From NCBI RefSeq assembly GCF_004331175.1, contig NZ_SJOD01000001.1:558001-622000 (forward strand): 64,000 nucleotides of DNA, in the 5' to 3' direction. Position numbers and translations under genes: made by a program. The notes under the pieces were generated by a model, which searched no databases, was not told the DNA's origin, and saw nothing but the letters and a program-made list of their open reading frames with translations. Each line of letters opens with the position of its first letter. Position 1 is the first letter of the stretch. Positions 57,212-64,000 of the stretch are shown piece by piece. The DNA comes from Acinetobacter sp. ANC 4178. GTDB lineage: Bacteria > Pseudomonadota > Gammaproteobacteria > Pseudomonadales > Moraxellaceae.

Positions 57212-58432
57212 TTAGTTTGCTTTGGTCTTCGGTAAAAATGCAGTGGCAAAGCCCAATAATGGTAACAATGAACACACAGCAAACACCCACTCAATGCCTT
57301 TTACATCGGCTAAATATCCTAACCCTGCTGCTGCAATGCCACTCACGCCAAACATTAAGCCGAACATTAAGCCTGCAATCATGCCGACCCGTCCAGGCAC
57401 AGCTTCTTGCGCATAGACCACCATGGCAGCAAAGGCAGAAGACAGTACTAAACCTGTTATGACTGACAATACTGTGGTCCAAAATAAATTGGCAAAAGGC
57501 ATCATTAAAGCAAACGGTGCCATGCCAACAAAGGACACCCAAATCACTGCTTTACGACCAATCTTGTCGCCAATTGGCCCACCTGCAAATGTACCCAGTG
57601 CCACCGCAGCCAAGAAGGCAAATAAATGCAACTGAGCACTTTGCAAACTGATATGGAATTTATGCATCAAGTAAAAGGTAAAGTAATTACTGATACTGGC
57701 GATATAAGTGAATTTAGCAAACATCAACACACAAATGGTCGACAGCGCAATAACCAATTGACGTCCATGTAATTTGCTTTGAACTTGCTGAGCCTTGGCA
57801 GCCAACTGTTTTTTACTGTGGCTGATGCTCCAACAACTCACACCAAACAATACCCAAATGGCCAGCAGCGCAAATACAATCAATAAGGCCACGGCATGTT
57901 GTCCAAATGGCACAATAATCAACGCCGCCAATAAAGGTCCAATCGCTGTACCCGTATTACCACCTACCTGAAAAGTCGATTGTGCTGTACCAAAACGCCC
58001 ACCCGATGCCATACGCGCCACGCGGGAAGCTTCAGGATGAAAGGTGGATGACCCCACCCCAATCAGAGCAGACCCGATAAGTAATACCGTAAAACTAGGT
58101 GAAAATGCCAACAATAAAATACCACTTAAGGTCACTAACATACCCAGTGGCAACAAATATGGTTTAGGTTTTTTGTCGGTATAAAGACCAATCCAAGGTT
58201 GCAGCAATGACCCAGTTATTTGATAAACCAATGAAATCAGTCCAACTTGCGCAAAGCTCAGCGAGAAATTGGTTTTCAGCATCGGATAAATTGCAGGGAG
58301 AACGGCTTGAATCAAGTCATTCAGTAGATGTGCGACTGCCACAGCACCCACAATTTTTACAATCATTCCTTGTGGCTGAAGATTTGCCACAGCTTCATCC
58401 ATGCTTTCCTTCGCCTGTATTGAAGACGTCAT
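57212..58432 (-). CDS. fsr: MFS exporter, fosmidomycin resistance protein Fsr type
   Basis: A 406-residue major facilitator with twelve helices, the same length as E. coli Fsr, which exports fosmidomycin. Family markers are AHLLNDLIQAVLPAIYPMLK (about 35-54), GVGSSTFHPEASRVARMASG and FQVGGNTGTAIGPLLAAL. The N-terminus (about 25 residues) is polar. It is divergent from an AraC-type regulator gene 44 bp away, which may control it. The natural substrate in this organism is unproven. Confidence 0.9.
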   Translation of the reverse strand: MTSSIQAKESMDEAVANLQPQGMIVKIVGAVAVAHLLNDLIQAVLPAIYPMLKTNFSLSFAQVGLISLVYQITGSLLQPWIGLYTDKKPKPYLLPLGMLVTLSGILLLAFSPSFTVLLIGSALIGVGSSTFHPEASRVARMASGGRFGTAQSTFQVGGNTGTAIGPLLAALIIVPFGQHAVALLIVFALLAIWVLFGVSCWSISHSKKQLAAKAQQVQSKLHGRQLVIALSTICVLMFAKFTYIASISNYFTFYLMHKFHISLQSAQLHLFAFLAAVALGTFAGGPIGDKIGRKAVIWVSFVGMAPFALMMPFANLFWTTVLSVITGLVLSSAFAAMVVYAQEAVPGRVGMIAGLMFGLMFGVSGIAAAGLGYLADVKGIEWVFAVCSLLPLLGFATAFLPKTKAN

Positions 58433-58476
58433 AGCTGAAAAACTCCAATCATTGATATTTCAACAAATATTGTAAA

Positions 58477-59319
58477 ATGTCATTCAGGAGCTTATCTTCC
58501 AATAATCCACGCCTAAGTGACAAATTGCAGATTGATATGTCGAATTTATTAATTGAAACGGAAATGTCCGAATTGGTGATAGGGCTATCCTCTGAACATA
58601 CTTACCGAGAAATAACCCCTGCACATAGCCATTCACGAGCGCAGTTTTTGTACGCCTCGACCGGAATTATTCAAGTGTTTACCCCAAATCATGTTTGGTT
58701 GATTCCACCCATGTGTGCGTTATGGATTCCTGCACATATTGAACATAGTGTGATTTCTTTAAGTCGGGTTAAAATGAATACTGCACTGATAGAAGCGCAA
58801 GCCGCATCGGTATTGGGTCAACAGTGCTTTATTATTCGGGTCAGTAAGTTATTGCATGAATTATTGATTCGTTTAAATGCGATTGAACATATTGCTGTGT
58901 CTGAATTACTCAGTTCAAGAGAACTTTCCCGTGCATTACAAATCCTGATTTTTGATGAAATTCAGAAAGCCAATTCTTTATCGATTCAAATTCCATGGCC
59001 GCAAGACAAACGGCTATTAAGTATCTGTCAGGCGCTCTTACACGAACCTCAACACCATAAAGACTTAAGCACATGGGCAGATGAGATAGGCACCAGTGCC
59101 AGAACGCTCATGCGGATGTTCCAAAAGGAAACTGGACTGTCCTATCGGGCATGGTTGCAGCGAATGCATATTGCGCAAGCCTTAAGTAAAATTGCGAACG
59201 GAGAGTCCGTTGCACAAATTTCAAGAGCACTTGGATACAGCAATCCAAGCGCATTTAGTGCCATGTTTAAACGGCATTTAGGGCAAACACCGCAGCAATT
59301 TAAATATAAAGATGAATAG
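58477..59319 (+). CDS. AraC family transcriptional regulator
   Basis: A 280-residue regulator with an N-terminal cupin-like sensing domain (about 45-120, ITPAHSHSRAQFLYASTGIIQ). The C-terminal double helix-turn-helix of AraC/XylS (about 180-278) shows EIGTSARTLMRMFQKETGLS and ALGYSNPSAFSAMFKRHLGQTP. The start is uncertain: ATG at 58477 has a weak ribosome binding site, and ATG at 58537 would remove 20 residues. It is divergent from fsr, a likely target. The effector is unknown. Confidence 0.9.
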   Translation: MSFRSLSSNNPRLSDKLQIDMSNLLIETEMSELVIGLSSEHTYREITPAHSHSRAQFLYASTGIIQVFTPNHVWLIPPMCALWIPAHIEHSVISLSRVKMNTALIEAQAASVLGQQCFIIRVSKLLHELLIRLNAIEHIAVSELLSSRELSRALQILIFDEIQKANSLSIQIPWPQDKRLLSICQALLHEPQHHKDLSTWADEIGTSARTLMRMFQKETGLSYRAWLQRMHIAQALSKIANGESVAQISRALGYSNPSAFSAMFKRHLGQTPQQFKYKDE

Positions 59320-59337
59320 AACGGTGACCAATATTGC

Positions 59338-59823
59338 TTAGGCTGTCACTCGGTCTACAAATAAAATACCGTTGAGGTGATCTACTTCATGTTGCACGAT
59401 ACGTGCTGGAAAGCCTTCAAAAGTCGTTTCCATAACATCCCCTTCCAAGGTGTGATAAAGCACTCGAATGGCTTGTGCACGCTCAACCTGCGCACGTTGA
59501 TTGGGCACACTTAAACAACCTTCTTCACCCAAACTAGTCACTTCAGAAAACTCTAAAATTTGTGGATTAATCATGACCACAGGCTGCATCTCAGACGCAT
59601 CGGGATAACGAGGATTCGGACGCGAAGCAACAATAATCACTTGTTTAGAAATATACAATTGAGGTGCTGCAATACCGACACCATTACGCTCCAACATGGT
59701 TGCGTGCATAGCAGACGCCAATTGCATTAGCCATTCACTATTAAATTCTGCCTCAGCAACTGGTGCTGCTTTCAGTTTTAATATGTCTTCTCCGCGTTGG
59801 GCAACGGGTAAAATCACACTCAT
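59338..59823 (-). CDS. def: Peptide deformylase
   Basis: Removes the formyl group from nascent N-terminal Met. The 161-residue metalloenzyme has the three signatures GVGIAAPQL (motif 1), EEGCLSVP (motif 2, metal Cys) and QHEVDHLNGILF (motif 3, two His ligands and Glu). It is not next to fmt, so it is probably an additional paralogue, since the essential copy usually pairs with fmt. It converges on the AraC gene with an 18-bp gap. Confidence 0.96.
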   Translation of the reverse strand: MSVILPVAQRGEDILKLKAAPVAEAEFNSEWLMQLASAMHATMLERNGVGIAAPQLYISKQVIIVASRPNPRYPDASEMQPVVMINPQILEFSEVTSLGEEGCLSVPNQRAQVERAQAIRVLYHTLEGDVMETTFEGFPARIVQHEVDHLNGILFVDRVTA

Positions 59824-60158
59824 ACACTGTTCCTAAGATCAAGACTCAACGATTGGTTTCCATCTATTCTGAACCAGTTATCCATAAATTGAAATTGGTA
59901 GTTTCATGATGAATTTCTAGCCTTTATGTATTCTTGTGCAACTCTTGGCAGTTCAAATGGGCTTTTACCAAACTGTTTTGCCAAGTACAGGCTAAAATAA
60001 ATATAAGCTTAAAAATGTTTATCGCCCATCCTTTTGAGATGAGCGATAAATCGAGTTCCTTACGACACGTCATACATGCTGTCATGAAATTTTAATGTAG
60101 ACTCTTTCACCCCATCTCGGTCGTGATCAGAGCAGCCTTTCACCTGATTCCCTGCTAT
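59824..60158. other. Intergenic region def / hutH
   Basis: 335 bp. It contains the def promoter side and a strong interrupted hairpin at 60018-60050 that probably ends the hutH transcript. Typical further hut genes (hutU, hutI, hutG) are not here. Confidence 0.6.
60018..60050 (-). terminator. Probable hutH terminator hairpin
   Basis: TTTATCGC-CATC and GATG-GCGATAAA pair around a 7-nt loop with one unpaired base on each side. On the minus strand the stem is followed by CATTTTTAA. Confidence 0.6.
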
Positions 60159-61688
60159 TTATAAACTTGGCAATAAACGAGAAAGCAGCAATTCATTTAA
60201 ACAACCGCTTGCCAGTAATTCACTTGCCTGCTCAATATCAGGGGCAAAGAAACGGTCTTCACTGTAGTAAGGAACTTGGTCGCGCAAGATTTTACGGGCT
60301 TGTTCCAATTTAGGCGAGCTTTTTAAGCCTTCTCGGAAGTCTAATCCCTGACAAGCGCCTAACCATTCGACAGCTAGAATGCCACGAACGTTATCAGCCA
60401 TGTACCACAGTCGTTTTCCTGCATTCGGCGCCATTGATACATGGTCTTCTTGGTTCGCTGAAGTTGGCAAACTATCAACACTCGCAGGATGTGCAAGTGC
60501 TTTGTTATCACTGGCTAAAGCTGCTGCAGTCACTTGAGCAATCATAAAGCCTGAGTTAACCCCACCATTGGCCACCAAAAACGGTGGAAGCTGTGACATA
60601 TGACGGTCCATCATCATCGAAATACGACGTTCTGACAGTGAACCAATTTCTGCAATTGCCAATGCTAGATTATCTGCCGCCATGGCTACAGGTTCTGCAT
60701 GGAAGTTACCACCTGAAATCACGTCACCTTGTTCTGCAAAAACCAGTGGGTTATCCGATACGGCATTGGCTTCAATTTCTAAAACTTCTGCCGCCTGACG
60801 GATTTGGGTTAAACAGGCACCCATCACCTGTGGTTGGCAACGTAAAGAGTACGGATCTTGTACTTTGCTACAGCCTTCGTGTGAATGGGCAATTTCACTT
60901 GATTCTGTTAAGAGGTCGCGATACGCCGCCGCTACATCAATTTGACCACGTTGGCCACGCACTTCGTGAACTCGGGCATCGAACGGTGAGCGTGAACCCA
61001 GCATTGCTTCAACACTTAAGCCACCACAAACTGTTGCAGCCGCAAATAAGTCTTCCGCTTCAAATAAGCCGCGTAAAGCGTAAGCGGTCGAAACTTGTGT
61101 ACCATTTAAAAGGGCTAAACCTTCTTTTGCTGCTAATGAAATGGGTTCTAAGCCTGCAATTTTGAGTGCTTCAACTGCCGGTAACCATTCACCTTTATAG
61201 CGTGCTTTGCTTTCACCCAATAAGATTAATGACATATGCGCCAGTGGTGCCAAGTCACCTGAAGCACCTACTGAACCTTTTAAAGGAATGTGTGGATAAA
61301 CTTCAGCATTAATTAAAGCCAACAACGCATCAATGACTTTACGGCGAATCCCTGAAAAGCCACGTGCCAAGCTATTGGCTTTCAATAGCATAATTAAGCG
61401 AACCATGGCATCGTCCAGTGGCTCACCCACACCTGCGGCATGCGAAAGAACTAACGAACGCTGTAATTGTTCTAAATCTTCTCGTTCAATTTTAGTCGAT
61501 GCCAATAGGCCAAAACCTGTGTTAATGCCGTAAGCGGTGCGCCCTTCATTTACAATCTGTTCTACACAAGCCACGCTTGCATTAATGGCTGGGGCAGCAC
61601 TTTCATCTAATTTAACTTGAATCGGGTTGAGGTAGGCTTGGCGAAGGTCTGCAAGTGTAAGTTGACCAGGTTGAAGTAAGAGTTCCAT
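60159..61688 (-). CDS. hutH: Histidine ammonia-lyase
   Basis: Deaminates histidine to urocanate, the first step of histidine use. The 509-residue enzyme has the MIO-forming Ala-Ser-Gly at 142-144 in [17 protein letters not shown], equivalent to Ser143 of the Pseudomonas enzyme. YGINTGFG (about 53-60) and the later QPQVMGACL and NQEDHVSM segments are also present. ATG at 61688 is preceded by AAAGGACAAAG; 22 upstream in-frame codons are excluded. A HutC-type palindrome lies about 150 bp upstream. No other histidine-degradation enzyme gene is in the window. Confidence 0.97.
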   Translation of the reverse strand: MELLLQPGQLTLADLRQAYLNPIQVKLDESAAPAINASVACVEQIVNEGRTAYGINTGFGLLASTKIEREDLEQLQRSLVLSHAAGVGEPLDDAMVRLIMLLKANSLARGFSGIRRKVIDALLALINAEVYPHIPLKGSVGASGDLAPLAHMSLILLGESKARYKGEWLPAVEALKIAGLEPISLAAKEGLALLNGTQVSTAYALRGLFEAEDLFAAATVCGGLSVEAMLGSRSPFDARVHEVRGQRGQIDVAAAYRDLLTESSEIAHSHEGCSKVQDPYSLRCQPQVMGACLTQIRQAAEVLEIEANAVSDNPLVFAEQGDVISGGNFHAEPVAMAADNLALAIAEIGSLSERRISMMMDRHMSQLPPFLVANGGVNSGFMIAQVTAAALASDNKALAHPASVDSLPTSANQEDHVSMAPNAGKRLWYMADNVRGILAVEWLGACQGLDFREGLKSSPKLEQARKILRDQVPYYSEDRFFAPDIEQASELLASGCLNELLLSRLLPSL

Positions 61689-61839
61689 CTTTGTCCTTTG
61701 CTTCACGATATTGTTCAATCTCAATGCATGTTTATCCATAAAACAGCATTGCATTTACTTCTATCTATTTGTTATTGCATCATCATTATCAGATTCAGGA
61801 AGATAGCATCAACCCAATCTGTATATCAATGTATTAGCT

Positions 61840-61849
61840 TGTATATACA
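61840..61849. promoter_or_regulatory. HutC-type operator upstream of hutH
   Basis: TGTATATACA is a perfect 10-bp palindrome within CTTGTATATACATTT, matching the TGTATA/TACA core described for HutC operators. A related imperfect copy (TGTATATCA) lies 20 bp to the left. It sits in the 296-bp hutD-hutH gap. Confidence 0.6.
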
Positions 61850-61984
61850 TTTCTTTATTACATAAAGCAGCTTCGTTGAAAAGCTGATTTTGGGGATTTT
61901 TTTAAAAGCGCAAGATTAACTATTTATCCTCAGATACTTGAATCAAAAAAGTCTGGTCTTTGGCTGAATGTCCATTTGATTCCA

Positions 61985-62566
61985 TTAAATTTTACTTAAT
62001 TCAATCACGCAGCACTGCCGTACAGCGGATGCAGAAAAAATAAGATGTTTCTCATTGGGATTGGAATGTAGATAGATGCTCTGGTGTTGCTCAAGCTTAA
62101 ATGGTTGACCATCCACAGACAGCTCTAGTGCCAAAATGCTTTGATTAAAAATAAAGACGACATCTGCTGAAGAGAAAAACTCAAGAGCTGATGAATCTTC
62201 TATCCATTGGTAGCGAGCAGTATAATGCTGTGGTGAATAAATTAAATTAAAATCACGGATTGGCCCCGCCAATAGATTACAACTGACCAGACGATCCCCA
62301 CTAAATTGGATCGACTGCAACGTCTGTAAAGTGTGGGTTGCTCCATCAATATTTAATGCAATACCCGTTCCCTCTAATACCGTCAAAAAACGTTGCATTC
62401 CCATAAACTGAGAAAAAGTCCCTGAAGTCGTGACATCTGCCATTGAAATGCGCCAATCAAACTCGGTCAAATCCTCTCCTGCACTACGTGCCAGTTCTAA
62501 GGTATAGCCTGCGCCATTTTTCCAAGGCATTTTTTTATAGTGCTTCGCTGTAAGTAACTCAATCAT
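61985..62566 (-). CDS. hutD: HutD family protein
   Basis: A 193-residue bicupin-like protein of the HutD (Ves) family, proposed to moderate induction of histidine utilisation. The signature KKMPWKNGAGYTLELARS (about 11-28) is intact, as are WRISMADVTTSGTFSQF and LTVLEGTGIAL. ATG at 62566 overlaps the remains of hutC by 4 bp (ATGA), the ancestral operon junction. Molecular function is not established in the family. Confidence 0.92.
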   Translation of the reverse strand: MIELLTAKHYKKMPWKNGAGYTLELARSAGEDLTEFDWRISMADVTTSGTFSQFMGMQRFLTVLEGTGIALNIDGATHTLQTLQSIQFSGDRLVSCNLLAGPIRDFNLIYSPQHYTARYQWIEDSSALEFFSSADVVFIFNQSILALELSVDGQPFKLEQHQSIYLHSNPNEKHLIFSASAVRQCCVIELSKI

Positions 62567-62820
62567 AGCGTAAATTTACCTTCTAAATAATCACGGCTGT
62601 CTGGGTCAATCAGTCGTACACTTGAAATAAGCTGTTGGTTTACCCTTGTACGATGGCAAATCCATAAACAGGCTGATTTTTTAATTTTTAACCCGTTACA
62701 TGCTTGAGCTAACGCTTGAATAGTCGCGACAATATGCTCATCTTCAGTGATTTATACTCTCGACATTAAATACGTCTTCGAGGCAATTTGACTAAAAGCT
62801 TGGTTTAAATCATGCTCGAA
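62563..62820 (-). pseudogene. hutC: hutC remnant (C-terminal UTRA region)
   Basis: Minus-strand frame ending at TGA 62565-62563 reads ...ACLWICHRTRVNQQLISSV then RLIDPDSRDYLEGKFTL. It is preceded by ITEDEHIVATIQALAQA, which fits the end of a HutC UTRA ligand domain. An in-frame TAA lies at 62752-62754, with further stops upstream. The N-terminal winged helix is not found in any frame, so roughly the first two thirds are deleted. The stop overlaps the hutD start, as in intact hutC-hutD operons. Confidence 0.75.
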
Positions 62821-62883
62821 TCTGTGCATTTGCTAAGCTCGTAGCAAATCATCAAATTCATCTTAACGTATTGCCCATATATT

Positions 62884-62893
62884 TGTATATACA
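62884..62893. promoter_or_regulatory. Second HutC-type operator
   Basis: Another perfect TGTATATACA lies upstream of the hutC remnant, within a region containing a further TATACATT half-site. This position fits the ancestral autoregulated hutC promoter. Confidence 0.55.
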
Positions 62894-62972
62894 GGACTAT
62901 ACATTAAAATATATTCTGATTAGACCGCCGTTGTCTCACTCAATGCTCTAAGATCTTTGTTGTTGGTAAAAA

Positions 62973-63002
62973 AGAAAAGCCATGTAGATACATGGCTTTT
63001 CT
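62973..63002 (-). terminator. Terminator of aguA
   Basis: AGAAAAGCCATGTA and TACATGGCTTTTCT form a perfect 14-bp stem with a 2-nt loop, 22 bp after the aguA stop. The left flank is an A-run that becomes a T-run on the minus strand. Confidence 0.8.
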
Positions 63003-63024
63003 CTGATTCATTTGGGGTTCAACA

Positions 63025-64000
63025 TTAAGCTGGAATTTGTTGAGTAATACAGTGAATATTGCCACCACCCAACAGAATTTCACGTGCAGGCACACCTGTA
63101 ATTAGGTAATCAGGATACATTTGCTGGAACAATGCTTTAGCTTGCTCATCTGTACTTTCATCAAATAATGGGAAAATAATATGCTGGTTACTAATTAAGT
63201 AATTCACATAAGAACCCGCCAAACGATTGCCTTCAACACGCTCAATTGCATTGCCTTTTTCGACATCGTTAATTTCATTTTCACGCGCAAAAAGTGGCCC
63301 TGGTGCTGGCAATTTCCACACTTTTAATTTACGCCCTTGAGCATCCAGACTATTTTCCAACACCTTGAGTGCTGCGACAGAGCGTGGATATTGCGGATCA
63401 GTTTCATCGTCGGTCCAGTGCAATGCCACTTCACCTGGGCGAACAAAACAGCACATGTTATCTACATGACCATCCGTTTCATCGTTAAATACCCCCTCAG
63501 GTAACCAGATAAAATTTGTGACCCCTAAACATTCTTGCAGAATTTCTTCAATTTCATCCTGTGTTAAATCTGGGTTACGGTTTGGATTCAGCAAGCATTC
63601 TGCTGTGGTTAATAATGTGCCTTCACCATCCACATGAATTGAACCCCCTTCAAGCACCAATGGCGTTGCGAAAGTTTCTAGCTCATGCATGGCAGTAATG
63701 TGTTTTGGAATGAGTTGATCTTGGTCCCATGGGAAATATAAGCCACCATTTTCTCCGCCCCAAGCATTAAATACCCAATCAATTCCCAAACGTTCACCTT
63801 GTGCATTTTTCACAATGGTTGGGCCTGTATCACGCGTCCAAGCATCGTCACTTTCCATTTCATACAAAGTCACTTCTGCTGGCATGGTTTGACGTGCCTT
63901 TTCCATTTCTGAAACTGGAACTGCCATAAATACAGGGGTCTTTTTCGAAATAGCAGCGGCAACCTGAGCAAAAGCTTGTTGTGCAGGTTGCGCATTGTTG
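63025..64000 (-). CDS. aguA: Agmatine deiminase (5' end outside window)
   Basis: Hydrolyses agmatine to N-carbamoylputrescine and ammonia in putrescine synthesis or arginine use. About 324 residues are visible; the frame stays open to the window edge ([19 protein letters not shown]), so the ATG at 63927 is internal. Conserved features are [39 protein letters not shown] and the catalytic Cys in [12 protein letters not shown]. Typical length is about 365, so roughly 40 residues are missing. It has its own terminator. Confidence 0.95.
   Translation of the reverse strand, partial: NNAQPAQQAFAQVAAAISKKTPVFMAVPVSEMEKARQTMPAEVTLYEMESDDAWTRDTGPTIVKNAQGERLGIDWVFNAWGGENGGLYFPWDQDQLIPKHITAMHELETFATPLVLEGGSIHVDGEGTLLTTAECLLNPNRNPDLTQDEIEEILQECLGVTNFIWLPEGVFNDETDGHVDNMCCFVRPGEVALHWTDDETDPQYPRSVAALKVLENSLDAQGRKLKVWKLPAPGPLFARENEINDVEKGNAIERVEGNRLAGSYVNYLISNQHIIFPLFDESTDEQAKALFQQMYPDYLITGVPAREILLGGGNIHCITQQIPA

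Overview
The window looks like a chromosomal segment of an Acinetobacter species (Gammaproteobacteria, Moraxellaceae). The base composition is A+T-rich. Gene orders typical of the genus are visible: a free-standing trpGDC cluster and the rubA-rubB-estB-oxyR order described for A. baylyi ADP1. Most genes are ordinary core or shell metabolism. I see no rRNA, tRNA, CRISPR array, prophage or IS transposase. The partial genes at the two ends run off the window.

Layout. 0-8 kb: end of an unknown gene, a rhomboid protease, a 57-residue lipoprotein, a large unrecognised Rossmann-like protein, a DUF2505 protein, the PnuC vitamin transporter, an acetyltransferase and a membrane diguanylate cyclase. 8-16 kb (minus strand): FKBP isomerase, YaeQ, a CobW-type GTPase, then an atzF-uca-gntR operon that converts urea to ammonia through allophanate; a perfect palindrome at its promoter is a likely operator. 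16-25 kb: a FadL-type porin, a 0.9-kb gene-poor gap, mdaB plus a quinol-monooxygenase-like gene, trpGDC, an inserted DUF262/DUF1524 (GmrSD-like) putative defence gene, an Smr protein and folE. 25-28 kb: arsenic resistance (arsR-acr3-arsH, with arsC divergent). 28-40 kb: envelope and housekeeping genes (DUF4105/Lnb-like protein, DUF3015, DUF817, hemE, L,D-transpeptidase, pirin, Wzi-family protein, lysS, apt). 40-50 kb: rubredoxin/rubredoxin reductase/esterase/OxyR, then pgaBCD for poly-N-acetylglucosamine without pgaA, and a Pit phosphate transporter. 50-64 kb: metH, a SIR2-domain gene between inverted copies of a palindromic repeat, a DUF559 nuclease, the Fsr exporter with a divergent AraC regulator, def, a reduced hut locus (hutH, hutD and a decayed hutC), and agmatine deiminase.

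Most striking is the 54.2-56.3 kb block. A SIR2 gene, of the type used in NAD-depleting phage defence, is bracketed by two inverted copies (about 101 and 107 bp) of a double-hairpin repeat, and a DUF559 nuclease gene abuts the outer edge of one copy. In both genes the stop codon lies in or at the edge of repeat sequence. This may be a mobilisable defence cassette. Other points of interest are the GmrSD-like insertion after trpC, the hutC pseudogene with its operators still present, the missing pgaA, and an esterase-like protein with Cys in place of the usual nucleophilic Ser.
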